Assembly: GCF_031760065.1 (NCBI RefSeq) | Contig: NZ_CP134500.1 | Span: 6,820,001-6,884,000, forward strand | DNA: 64,000 nt | Source of the DNA: Streptomyces durocortorensis | Lineage (GTDB): Bacteria > Actinomycetota > Actinomycetes > Streptomycetales > Streptomycetaceae | Direction of reading: 5' to 3' | Made by a program: the position numbers and the translations under genes | In this document: positions 17,857 to 33,416 of the stretch, in pieces | Layout of the letters: the number at the start of each line of letters is the position of its first letter | Position numbering within the stretch: the stretch's first letter is position 1 | Notes under the pieces: generated by a model | The model's input: the letters and a program-made list of their open reading frames with translations, nothing else | What the model was told of the DNA's origin: nothing | The model's database searches: none

Positions 17857-19142
17857 GGTACTTCCTTGTCGACGGGCGGTTCGGGAGCGGGCAGTACGCG
17901 CATGCTGCGCAGCGGGGAGAAGAGGAGCCAGAGAGCGGAGAGCGCGGTTCCCGCGGCTCCCGCCCAGACGGCGGAACGCGCGTCGTGGAACTCGGCGACA
18001 GCGCCGCCCAGGAGGACGCCCAGCGGCCTTGCGCCCCAGGCGAAGAACCGGACCGTCGCGTTCACACGCCCCAGCAGGTCCGGCGGTACGGACCGCTGGC
18101 GGTAGCTGACCTGGGCGACGTTGTAGATGACGAGTCCCGCCGCGAAGGCGAACTGCGCACAGGCCACGAGCGCGAGCCGGGGGCCGGTCCCGGTCAGGCC
18201 TGCCAGCAGGGTGCACGGCGCCGCCAGGGTCACGCTCAGGACGACGGCCCGGCCGTCACCGATCCGTTCCACCACCCGCCCTACGACGACTGTCGCAGCC
18301 AGGCCGCCCACGCCTCCCGCGGTGAACAGCAGTCCGATCGTGACGGCGGGTACCTCCAGGTCCTGGGCCAGCAGGACGAGCAGCATGCCGTACCCCATGC
18401 TCCAGCAGAACGTCATGGTCGTGGAGCAGGCCACCAGGGGGCGCAGCACGGTATGGCCCAGTACGTACCTGATTCCCTGAAGGATCGAACGGTCGAGGCG
18501 TTCACGTGGTTCCTTGGCGACCTGCTCCGGTGGGCCCCCTATCCGGGCGACGCAGAGGGCGGATGCGGCGTAGGAGACGCACGACACCACGATCGCCAGC
18601 GGTGCCGTGACGGCCTGGACGATCAGGCCGGCCATGCCGGGGCCCGCAGCCGAAGCCGTCTGGTCCACGGCGACGAGGCGGGCGTTGGCCCTGACCAGTC
18701 CGTCCCGCCCGACCACGTGCGGCAGGTAGCTCTGATCGGCGACGTCGAAGAAGACAGTGGCCAGGCCCACGACGAACGCGACCGCGCAGAGGTGGGTGAC
18801 CGCGAGGGCGTCCAGCATCCACAGCGCGGGCACCAGGGCCAGAGCGGCTGCCCGGACGAGGTCGGCCACGATCATGACGGGACGCCTGCGCATCCGGTCC
18901 ACCCAGACTCCGACCGGCAGTCCGATGAGGAGGAAGGCGACCGTCTGGGAGGCGGAGACCATGCTGACCTGGAACGGGCTGGCCTGCAGAGTCGTCGCGG
19001 CCAGGAGTGGCATGGCGAGGCTGAGCACCACGAAGCCGGTCTGGCTCAGGGCCTGGGCGAGCAGGAGTCGGCGAAGGTTTGACTCCCGCTCGCTCCGACT
19101 GGCGCTGCCGGTCCTGCCCCCACGGAACTTGCTGATCTGCAT
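17853..19142 (-). CDS. MFS exporter, clavam cluster candidate
   Basis: 429 aa from ATG 19142 (GGCGG five bases upstream); an alternative ATG at 19220 would add 26 residues, so the start is uncertain. About 11-12 hydrophobic segments are visible, with the MFS loop motif GVWVDRMRRRPVMIVADL between helices 2 and 3. It resembles the EntS-like branch that exports secondary metabolites. Coupled to the ATP-grasp gene by a GTGA overlap. Inferred to export the cluster product and possibly give self-protection; no beta-lactamase or penicillin-binding protein gene is seen nearby. Confidence 0.78.
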   Translation of the reverse strand: MQISKFRGGRTGSASRSERESNLRRLLLAQALSQTGFVVLSLAMPLLAATTLQASPFQVSMVSASQTVAFLLIGLPVGVWVDRMRRRPVMIVADLVRAAALALVPALWMLDALAVTHLCAVAFVVGLATVFFDVADQSYLPHVVGRDGLVRANARLVAVDQTASAAGPGMAGLIVQAVTAPLAIVVSCVSYAASALCVARIGGPPEQVAKEPRERLDRSILQGIRYVLGHTVLRPLVACSTTMTFCWSMGYGMLLVLLAQDLEVPAVTIGLLFTAGGVGGLAATVVVGRVVERIGDGRAVVLSVTLAAPCTLLAGLTGTGPRLALVACAQFAFAAGLVIYNVAQVSYRQRSVPPDLLGRVNATVRFFAWGARPLGVLLGGAVAEFHDARSAVWAGAAGTALSALWLLFSPLRSMRVLPAPEPPVDKEVP

Positions 19143-20217
19143 GGCACCGCCAGTACTCCCCCCGGCGGACCGGGCCCCGCGGACGGGGACGCTGCTGGAC
19201 GCCCAGAAGCTATGCGTCATCGGTGGCCCCCGCAATGCTCCGGAGATCGGGCCGAAGTGCACCGGGACGGCTTTGCCGCAGGTCAGCGCCATGAAACGGA
19301 TGCCGGGCGGGTCTGGGACGGGGTGGTGGAGAGAGTCGGCGGAGAGTCTGGCGAGAGGTCGGCCGACGGGACGGCCCGGAGCGCCGCGTCCCCGCCGGGC
19401 CTCCCGACTCGGACGCGCGTTCGGGGCGCCACCGTTCTGCCCGAGCAGCCTTCGAGGCCCGCCGCGCACCCCACCCGCCGCACACACCCCACCTGCCCCT
19501 GTGCTCAGAAGGAGTGGCGATCCAACAGACCTTGTACACATGGAGGGGTTCCGCGAACGGTCGAGCCTCAGCGCAGGGGCAGCGGCCGGAGTTGGCCGAA
19601 AATGATGTCCTCCGTGGCAGGCCTGGTGGAGGTCGGAGGGCTTGCCGATCGGACGGCGGGACGCGTCGACGGCAGCCGGGGCGGAGGGCCGTCCCGGCGC
19701 TCCGCGGGGCGGGGCGCCCTTCCGGAGCACCTCGGCCGTGGGCAGCGCACCGCAGCGGGGCGGAGCGCCCACACCCTTGGGTTCACCGGTGGGCCGGCCT
19801 TCCCGGGAGCGAACGAGGGCATGGCTGGAAGCACTTCGTCCGGCGGAGCGGCCATGGCGGAGGCTACGCACTGTGCACTGATCGTCGCCGACGGCGGCAC
19901 TGTTCGTGGTTGCGGAAGCACGCGAGCGGCAGCACACCGGCTTCAGGAGGAGGCGGCCGGCCCCGGAAGGCACCGTGATGACCAGACCCGTGCGGGTGGG
20001 GTCGGCCGAGGGGGTTCGCCCCGGGTCGCATGTCCGGACCGGCTCACGCGCTGTTCGGTTTCCGGTGATCCTGTCGGCAGCCGTCCGGCCCTATAGCAAA
20101 TCAGCCAATTAACTGGCGCCCACATGCGTCCATTGACACAAAGCTTCCACGTTCCGTCTACTTCTGACGCACGGCTCAACTGCAAGTCCGGGTAGGTCAG
20201 TATGAAGGGTCCCCAGA
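19143..20217. other. 1.07-kb region without a convincing gene between MFS and SARP
   Basis: Divergent spacer between the exporter (minus) and SARP (plus). Several open frames cross it, but none has a start with ribosome site, protein-like composition or a recognisable motif. The last 130 bases are distinctly AT-richer than the rest and hold the SARP promoter candidate. The rest may be decayed coding sequence or a long regulatory leader. Confidence 0.5.
20103..20162 (+). promoter_or_regulatory. candidate SARP promoter and inverted repeat
   Basis: An AT-rich island upstream of the SARP start contains TTGACA at 20133-20138 and a poor -10 (TCTACT, 20157-20162) 18 bp on. Just upstream, GCCA-N6-TGGC (about 20103-20116) forms a short inverted repeat. 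The -35 is a good match and the -10 is weak, which would suit an activator-dependent promoter. Confidence 0.35.
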
Positions 20218-21012
20218 ATGAATGCAGATGACAGTCGCGACGCGAACCGGCCAGTTCACATCGCCGTGCTGGGTCCGTTCGAGGTGCACGCAGGCCCGGT
20301 GCGCGTGACCGTCCCGGGCCGTCGCCAGCAGGGGATGCTGGCTGCTCTGGCCCTGCAGTCCGGCCGGATCGTTGCCGCAGAGCAGCTGATCAGAGCCGTC
20401 TGGTACGACAGTCCGCCGCGTACCGCGACGGGGCAGGTTCAGACCGGCATCTGGATGCTGCGGACGGCACTCGTCACCGCCGGAGCCCCCTCGGAGGTAG
20501 TGCAGTCCCATGCTACGGGGTACAGGCTGAATGCCGACCTGTGCTCCGTCGACGTCGCGCTCTACCGGGCCCGTCTCGCCTCGGCCCGCGCGATACACCG
20601 GCGCGGCTGGCCCGACGAGGCTGCGCGACTCGTGCGATCGGCCCAGGATCTGTGGCGCGGTCCGGCTCTCGCCGACATCCCTCATCAAGGACTGCGGAGC
20701 TGCTCCATGCGTCTTGAGGAAGAGCACGTCGCCGCGGTGCACTACCGGGCTTCACTCGAACTCCAGCTCGGGCGCCACGAAGAGGTCATCCCGGAGCTCT
20801 TCGAGCTGGTCGACCACTACCCCTTGCGGGAGAGTCTGCACGCGGACCTCATGCTCGCGCTCTACCGCTCGGGCAGGCAAGCCGACGCCCTGGAAGTTTT
20901 CCACAGCGTGCGGCGGACCCTCTCGGAGGAGCTGGGCATCGACCCCGGCCCCGTCCTGCGTACTCTGGCCCAGGCGATCCTGCGACAGGACAGCACCCTC
21001 CTCCCCGCGTGA
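20218..21012 (+). CDS. SARP-family pathway activator (CcaR-like role)
   Basis: 264 aa from ATG 20218. OmpR-type winged helix at about 14-105 (IAVLGPFEVHAGPVRVTVPGRRQQGMLAALAL... HATGYRLN), then the bacterial transcriptional activation domain to about 255 (LYRSGRQADALEVFHSVRRTLSEELGIDPGPVL). Length and architecture match the small SARPs such as CcaR, which switches on the cephamycin/clavulanate supercluster. It is convergent with cas and divergent from the exporter, the natural place for a cluster-situated activator. No ClaR-like LysR gene is present. Confidence 0.85.
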   Translation: MNADDSRDANRPVHIAVLGPFEVHAGPVRVTVPGRRQQGMLAALALQSGRIVAAEQLIRAVWYDSPPRTATGQVQTGIWMLRTALVTAGAPSEVVQSHATGYRLNADLCSVDVALYRARLASARAIHRRGWPDEAARLVRSAQDLWRGPALADIPHQGLRSCSMRLEEEHVAAVHYRASLELQLGRHEEVIPELFELVDHYPLRESLHADLMLALYRSGRQADALEVFHSVRRTLSEELGIDPGPVLRTLAQAILRQDSTLLPA

Positions 21013-21171
21013 CGAGAGGCGAGCCCGTTGCGGGCACAGCGTGTCCCAACCGCGAGTTCGCGAGCCGCCCACTCCCCGGCAGTGCACGGATCGCGCCCCC
21101 GCCAGGGCCCAGGTGCCCCTCTCCCCGTCCGCTGAGGACCGGGAGACGGGCCGTGCGCCGCAGGTACTCGA

Positions 21172-21201
21172 CCGGAAGGTGCCCGTAGCGGCCCCTTCCG
21201 G
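21172..21201. terminator. hairpin between SARP and cas
   Basis: CCGGAAGG (21172-21179) pairs with CCTTCCGG (21194-21201) across a 14-base loop, between the convergent SARP and cas genes. Placed to end both transcripts. Confidence 0.4.
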
Positions 21202-21224
21202 CCGGGTAGGCGGCTTCGGCGAAG

Positions 21225-23157
<1,933 letters not shown>

Positions 23158-23161
<4 letters not shown>

Positions 23162-24441
23162 GGAGCCGTCCTTCGGGTGCGGATGCGGATGCCCGCCGCT
23201 GCGCGCCGGGCTTCTTCCAGAGCGGCTTCGGCGGTCTCTCCGCGGGCGTAGACGAAGCCCACGGACGCCGAGTTGTCCAGCCGTTCGGCCACCAGGTCGC
23301 CCGGCTGGTGGTGGAGGCTGACCGAGACGCCGGGACGGACCGCCCCGTCCAGCCCCTCGATACGGACGAACTCGCCGCTCTCGTCGGGGAACAGCACCAC
23401 CACCGCGGCACCGCCCACCGGCCCCCGGCCGGGTACTCCCTCCGGTACGTGCCCGACTCCGAGCGCAAGCAGTTTCGCGTCCAGATGCGGGTTGGTTCCG
23501 CACACGTCGGTGACCATCGTGGAGATCATGTGCGCCGGCAGCCGGGGGTTCACCTCGATGACCCGCGGCCCGTCACCGGTGATCATCACCTCGGTGTGGG
23601 CAGGGCCCTGCCGGTAGGAGATGGCACGCAGGGCCCTCTCCACGCTGGACCGCACCGCTTCCCAGACATCCGGGTCGAGGGCGACCGGGAACGAGTGGGC
23701 CTCCTCCAGCATCGTCTGCCTGTGCAGGTGCTTGGACGTCGCGCCGAAGAAATGGGTGTTCCCGTCCACGGTCATGGACTCGACACTGACCTCGGTGCCC
23801 TCGACGTACTCCTCCACGAGCACGTGACCGGGCCTCGGCTGCCCCCGCAGGGAGCGCCGGACACCCGACAGCTCGCGCCACGCCTCTTCGGCCTCCGCAG
23901 CCGTCGAGCACTTGCGGACGCCGTAGGAGATGGCTTCGGAGGGGGGCTTGGCGATCAGCGGCAGCCCGACGTGGGCGATGGCTTCGTCCAGCTCGTCGGC
24001 ACAGGTCACGAGCCGCCACCGCACGTTCGCCGGGTCCCCGTCCAGCGCGGCCCGCAGCAGGTGTTTGTCGTTCGCCGAGCGGACCGCGTCCATTCCCTGG
24101 GTCGGCAGTCCGAGTGACTCCGCCGCGCGGGCGGTCACCTCGGTGTGGTAGTCGGAGAACGACAGGATGCCGTCCACCAGGGCCTTGCCGTTCTCGTCGG
24201 TGAGGGCTTCCAGAACGGCGCGCCAGTCGTGTGTGTCCACGTGCAGGACCCGGTCGACACGGCCGAGAGGGTGCTCGGACAGCGGCCGCCGGCCGCCGGT
24301 GTACCACTCCTCCCCCTGCACGAGCAGCCATATCTCACAGCCGAAGTCCCGGGCGCGGTGGATACCCGAGTAGAACGCGTCGTGGAGCATCGACTCCACG
24401 ATGGCGAGCCGCTTGCCCCGGAACCGCTCGTATCCGGTCAT
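23158..24441 (-). CDS. ATP-grasp amino-acid ligase inside the clavam operon
   Basis: 427 aa from ATG 24441. Start overlaps the bls stop (ATGA) and its stop overlaps the pah start (GTGA), so it is locked into the operon. N-terminal pre-ATP-grasp domain to about 110, ATP-grasp about 115-310 with LIAKPPSEAISYGVRKC (ATP Lys), HVLVEEYVEGTEVSVESM and VIEVNPRLPAHM (metal Glu/Asn), then a C-terminal domain typical of the BacD/carnosine-synthase dipeptide ligases. The closest functional analogue I can name is GcaS (Orf17), which glycylates clavaminic acid in the clavulanate pathway. Here it sits between early genes rather than among late ones. Amino-acid partner unknown. Confidence 0.78.
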
Positions 24442-25961
24442 GTCCCGCCCCCGCCCACGATCTTGTCGATGACGTCCTCGATGTCGATGTCGTCAGGCTG
24501 CTCGCCGCCCACCACCGTCCGGTCGAAGAGGTGCCGGACGACCTGGGCCTTGACCGAGGCGATGTCCTCCTCCCCGGCTCCTGCCCGGCGGACCAGGAGG
24601 GAGAAGGAGGCCGTCGTGCCCGATCCCTCGTGCACGCCCAGCTTGGGCCGGGTCACGGTCTCGGTCGGCAACAGGTCGGACACCGAGGCCCGCAGCACCC
24701 ACTTGTCCCGTCCGAACCTGCGTTTCAGACCGGACTCCAGCGAGGTCAGGAGCTCCAGCACCTCGCGGTCCCAGTAGGGGTGGGTGGACCAGTGGCCGGA
24801 CACGGCCGACAGCACAGGGCTCATCTCGTTGAGTCCGTCGAAGGAGTCCATGTCGAGTGCCACGGCCGCGTCCAGGTTCGGCAGCCTGTCCTCCCGGTGC
24901 ATTCCACCCAGGGGGATGTCCGCTCCGTAGCCGGTGAGGACCCTGCGCGGCGGGCCGCCGATACAGCGGTACATCGCCGTCAAGGGCAGGAGGTACTCGA
25001 TCACTTCCGGGTCCAGCGATTCAGCGGCGTGAACGGTGTGGGGGAGCAGGGCCAGCAGTTCGCCGGACTCCACCGTCATCTCCCGGTGGTCCGATCCCAG
25101 GTGCTCCGCCACGACTCTCGCCTGGGGGAACTCGTTCGAGACGTCCGTGCCCATCGACAGGGTGTCGGTTCTGGTCGCGGACGCGCCGGCGGTCAGCGCG
25201 GCGACGGCCGAGGAGTCGATTCCTCCCGACAGCACCACGAGTGGCCGGCCGGCGGCCGGGAGACGCCGCACCACGGCCTTGTCCAGGGCCGCCCGTACCG
25301 CGTTGACGGCGTCGTCCGGCTCCGTCAGGCACCGGTGCACGGGCGGGAGCCACGTGCGGTGCACCGCGGCGGACCCGGTGTCCACGCCGATGTCGACGAC
25401 AGCCCCGGCAGGTACCTGGTGGAGCCCGGGAAGCCCTCGGACCCGGCGTGCTCCCAGCACCGGGGCGCAGCGACCCGCCGGGCCGGCGCCGGCCAGTGCT
25501 TTGACCTCGGTGGCGGCCAGGACCCGACCCGGCTCGACGCGTACGTAGAGGGGGACCGAGCCCGCGTGGTCCGTGGCGGCCAGTACGCGGGTGCCCGACA
25601 CGGCCAGCGCCGCGTACCGGCCGTTGATCATCCGGAATGCGTGCAGGCCGTACTTCTCGATCAGCCCCGTCACGAGCACGGCGTCCGACGCGCTCTCCTC
25701 CGTGCCCAGCGTGCCGTGGATCTCCTCACGGTTGTAGATCTCCCCGGCGAACAGCAGCAGGGAGTCACCGTCGGTCGTGTAGGCCCCGTCGGCGTCGGAT
25801 CCGGGGTGGACCAGGACTGCGTCCACGGTCTGTGCGCGCAGCCGCTCGGCCAGCAGCGTCTGCCGCCCGAGCGTGGCGAAGACGGCCGCCGGCATCCTGC
25901 CCCCGCTGGTGTGGGCGGAGGCCAGGAAGCCGTATGCGGCGGGAAGATGGGTCTGCGCCAT
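24438..25961 (-). CDS. bls: beta-lactam synthetase (carboxyethylarginine cyclase)
   Basis: 507 aa, ATG 25961, one base after the ceaS stop. Related to class B asparagine synthetase: an N-terminal glutaminase-like domain lacking the Cys2 nucleophile (sequence begins MAQTH), and a C-terminal synthetase domain with the pyrophosphatase loop VVLSGGIDSSAVA near 245, LTGYGADIPLGGMHRED and RPKLGVHEGSGTT, whose Lys is the essential residue known in Bls. It adenylates N2-(2-carboxyethyl)arginine and closes the four-membered lactam to deoxyguanidinoproclavaminic acid. Identical motif spacing to Bls2 of S. clavuligerus. Confidence 0.93.
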   Translation of the reverse strand: MAQTHLPAAYGFLASAHTSGGRMPAAVFATLGRQTLLAERLRAQTVDAVLVHPGSDADGAYTTDGDSLLLFAGEIYNREEIHGTLGTEESASDAVLVTGLIEKYGLHAFRMINGRYAALAVSGTRVLAATDHAGSVPLYVRVEPGRVLAATEVKALAGAGPAGRCAPVLGARRVRGLPGLHQVPAGAVVDIGVDTGSAAVHRTWLPPVHRCLTEPDDAVNAVRAALDKAVVRRLPAAGRPLVVLSGGIDSSAVAALTAGASATRTDTLSMGTDVSNEFPQARVVAEHLGSDHREMTVESGELLALLPHTVHAAESLDPEVIEYLLPLTAMYRCIGGPPRRVLTGYGADIPLGGMHREDRLPNLDAAVALDMDSFDGLNEMSPVLSAVSGHWSTHPYWDREVLELLTSLESGLKRRFGRDKWVLRASVSDLLPTETVTRPKLGVHEGSGTTASFSLLVRRAGAGEEDIASVKAQVVRHLFDRTVVGGEQPDDIDIEDVIDKIVGGGGT

Positions 25962-25962
25962 G

Positions 25963-30526
<4,564 letters not shown>

Positions 30527-30530
<4 letters not shown>

Positions 30531-31567
30531 CGGAATCCTTCGCCCCTGTGACCCCGTCCGACCGGCGCGCGGTCGACGACGTCCACCGACTGCGCCTCGC
30601 CGCACAGGCAGCCGACACACCCCATCTCCCCCCTCCCTGCCCGGCCGACCTGGAGGGCTCCCTCGCCGTCCCTCCGCCGGCCACCGCGATCGAGGAGTGG
30701 GCGGCCTACGCGGCCGACCGGACCTGTGTCGCCTCCGTAAGGCTGGAGTTCCCCCTGGAGGAGAACGACAACGCCGTCACCGCGGCCGTCTTCCTCGTCC
30801 ACCCCGCCTTCCGCCGCAGAGGCGTCGGAAGGCGGGCCGCGGAGTTCGTGCGGGACCGCGCCACCGCGCACGGCCGCTCGCGCATCCTGCTGGCCGCGGA
30901 CGCGGGACCGGGAGACCGCTCCGCGCCGCCCGCGCAGCGGTACTTCGCCCAGGCCCTGGGGGCCCGGCCCCTCGCCACGTTCCCTCACCTGCGGCTCCTC
31001 GTCGACGCGGCGCCCCGCACCGAGCCCGTCCCGGAACCGCTGCGGTTGCGCTTCTGGGGCTCGACGGTTCCCGAGGACCTCGTCGCGCAGGCGGCACGCC
31101 TGGAAGCCACCCTGTCGGCCGAAGCCCCGACCGGTCGGCTCGAATGGGCACCCCAGCCGAGCGCCGTGGCCCGGATCCGCGACTTCGAGCGCATGCGCAT
31201 CGCCCGGGGCCGGCGCGCCTACCAGTGCGGCATCCTCGACGCCCGCTCGGGGCGGATGGCTGCCTGGACCGCGCTCTCGATGACGCGCGCCAACCCGGAC
31301 AACGCCCTCCAGGCCGTCACCGTGGTCGACCCCGCCTACCGCGGGCGGCGTCTCGGGCTGCTGGTCAAGCAGCACAACCTGGCCGCGTGCCGAGCGGCCG
31401 AGCCCGGCCTCGCCCAGGTGGACACGTGGAACTCGGCCGAGAACGCCCACATGCTCCGTATCAACGCCGCGTTCGGCTTCACCCACGCCGGCACGCGGTC
31501 GATGTGGGAACTGGCCGTCCACCCGCCATCGGACGCCGGCCGGCCGGACGTAGCGCTGGACCGCTAG
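30527..31567 (+). CDS. tandem-GNAT acetyl-CoA-binding protein, Orf14-like
   Basis: 346 aa, ATG 30527 (ATGA overlap with oppA). Two GNAT domains in tandem. The first (about 60-165) has VFLVHPAFRRRGVGRRAAEFVRD, the R/QxxGxG/A-type acetyl-CoA loop. The second (about 195-335) has AVTVVDPAYRGRRLGLLVKQHNLA and TWNSAENAHMLRINAAFGF. Same size and layout as Orf14 of the S. clavuligerus clavulanate cluster, a tandem GNAT of known structure and unknown substrate. Could N-acetylate an aminoacyl-clavam. Confidence 0.78.
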
Positions 31568-31621
31568 ACGGATCCAGGAACCCCGCACCATCCGCTCGAC
31601 ACGAAGGGCGCTGACAACACC

Positions 31622-33271
31622 GTGGCATCCCACACGACCTCACACGGGATCGTGAATCCGTCCGACCGACGTGGCGGCACCCTCAGGTACGTCCGCACCG
31701 ACGACTTCGACTCCCTGGACCCCGCCGACACCTACTACGCGTACACGTGGAACTTCATCCGGCTCATCGGACGCCCGCTCGTCGGCTACGCCACTGACGG
31801 CAAGGGCGGTTCCAGCCTCGTACCGGACCTGGCGGAGCAACTCGGTCGCGCATCGGACGACTCGCGCACCTGGACCTACCGGCTGCGCGAGGGAATCCGC
31901 TTCGAGGACGGCACCCCCGTCACGTCCCGGGACGTGAAGTACGCGGTGCTGCGCGCCGCTTACCCCGAGGAGGTGTACGGGGACCCCGTCACGCGCGGGG
32001 GGCCCGCGTACCTCCGCCAGTACCTCACCGGGCCGGAGGGGGTCGAGACACCGGACGACCGCACCGTGGTCTTCCACCTGCGCGAGCCGTTCGCCGCGTT
32101 CGACTACCTCGCAGCGCTTCCCACCACGATCCCGGTGCCGCGCGAGCACGACGACCTTCCCGGGTACCGCCGCCACCCCGTGTCCTCGGGCCCGTACCGC
32201 ATCGACTCGTACACACCAGGGACAGAACTCGTCCTCGGCCGCAATCCGCACTGGGCCTGCGCAACCGATCCCGTACGCACGGCCCTTCCGGACCGCATCA
32301 CGGTCCGGCTCGGGGTGAGCGGACAGGAGGTCGACCGCATGCTGGTCGAGGGGGAGGCCGACATCGACCTCGCCGGCGTCGGGGTACAGCCCGGGACCCA
32401 GGCACGCCTCCTGGCCGACCAGGACCTGATGCGGCAGGTCGACAACCCCCGCACGGGATTCGTGTGGCTCTACTGCATCAACCGGAACATCGGCCCGCTG
32501 GCGAACATCCACGCCAGGCGTGCCGTGCAGTACGCCACCGACAAGGCGTCGATGCTCGCCGCCTACGGAGGCGGCCCCGCCGGCGAGATCGCCACCACCC
32601 TGCTGCCCTCGTCCGTGGTGGGACACGAACCCTTCGACCGCTACCCGGTCGGCCCCGGGGGGACGGGGGACCTGGAGGCGGCCGAACGCGAACTGGCTCT
32701 GGCCGGCCGCCCCGACGGGTTCGCCACCAGGATCGCCGCGCGGGAGGACCGCACCAAGGAGTGGAACGCCGCTCTCGCCCTTTCGGACGGGCTGGCCCGC
32801 GTCGGTATACGAGCCGAGGTGGTTCCGTTCACCTCCGGTGACTACTTCACCAAGGCGGTCGGGGTCCCCGAGTTCGTACGGAAGCACGAGATCGGAATCG
32901 TCATGTTCGGCTGGGCCGCCGACTTCCCCGACGGCTACGGCTTCCTCCAGCAGATCGCCGACTCGCGGGCGATCAAGGAGACGGGGAACCAGAACCTCGG
33001 AGAGCTGGCCTCTGCCCGGATCGACGCACTGCTCGACGCCGGCGCGGCGACGCGCGACGAGCAGGAACGCGCGAGGATCTGGGCGGCCGTGGACCGCGCA
33101 GCCATGGACGAGGCCGTCATGTGCCCCTACATGTACGTCAAGTCCGTCGTGTTCAGGGGTGCGAGGGCCGCCAACGTCGTCATGTCACCGGCCTACGGTA
33201 TGTACGACTACGCGGTGCTGTCGGTCGCGGACACCGCCCCGCCCGCCGCGGGCGGGGCGGACGACAACTGA
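31622..33271 (+). CDS. oppA2: second OppA-like binding protein without visible signal peptide
   Basis: 549 aa from GTG 31622. Paralogue of the 28902 gene: GGTLRYVRTDDFDSLDPADTYYAY, TWTYRLREGIRFEDGTPVTSRDVKYAV, SGPYRIDSYTPGTELVLGRNPHW, VMFGWAADFPDGYGFL. The N-terminus MASHTTSHGIVNPSDRRGG is polar, with no export signal or lipobox. The pairing of two cytoplasm-looking OppA proteins with a clavaminic-acid pathway mirrors clavulanate clusters, where OppA2 is reported to bind arginine-containing ligands. Gap of 54 bp after the tandem-GNAT gene. Confidence 0.8.
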   Translation: MASHTTSHGIVNPSDRRGGTLRYVRTDDFDSLDPADTYYAYTWNFIRLIGRPLVGYATDGKGGSSLVPDLAEQLGRASDDSRTWTYRLREGIRFEDGTPVTSRDVKYAVLRAAYPEEVYGDPVTRGGPAYLRQYLTGPEGVETPDDRTVVFHLREPFAAFDYLAALPTTIPVPREHDDLPGYRRHPVSSGPYRIDSYTPGTELVLGRNPHWACATDPVRTALPDRITVRLGVSGQEVDRMLVEGEADIDLAGVGVQPGTQARLLADQDLMRQVDNPRTGFVWLYCINRNIGPLANIHARRAVQYATDKASMLAAYGGGPAGEIATTLLPSSVVGHEPFDRYPVGPGGTGDLEAAERELALAGRPDGFATRIAAREDRTKEWNAALALSDGLARVGIRAEVVPFTSGDYFTKAVGVPEFVRKHEIGIVMFGWAADFPDGYGFLQQIADSRAIKETGNQNLGELASARIDALLDAGAATRDEQERARIWAAVDRAAMDEAVMCPYMYVKSVVFRGARAANVVMSPAYGMYDYAVLSVADTAPPAAGGADDN

Positions 33272-33416
33272 CAGAGTGAACGGAGTCCAACGGAGTCCAG
33301 GGGCACGCCTCACGAGAGGTTCTGGTACCAAGGACGCGGGCGGCGGGCCACCGGCTTCCCGTCCACCGCTCGCCTACGCCGTCCACATCCCCACATGTTA
33401 CGAATCGAGGACTTTC

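Noticed and set aside
17853..19973. Extended MFS frame starting at 19973
   Set aside because: The added 277 residues are Arg/Gly/Pro-rich with no membrane or signal features; ATG 19142 fits the family better.
19514..19978. Possible plus-strand gene before the SARP
   Set aside because: No ribosome site, unnatural composition and no motif.
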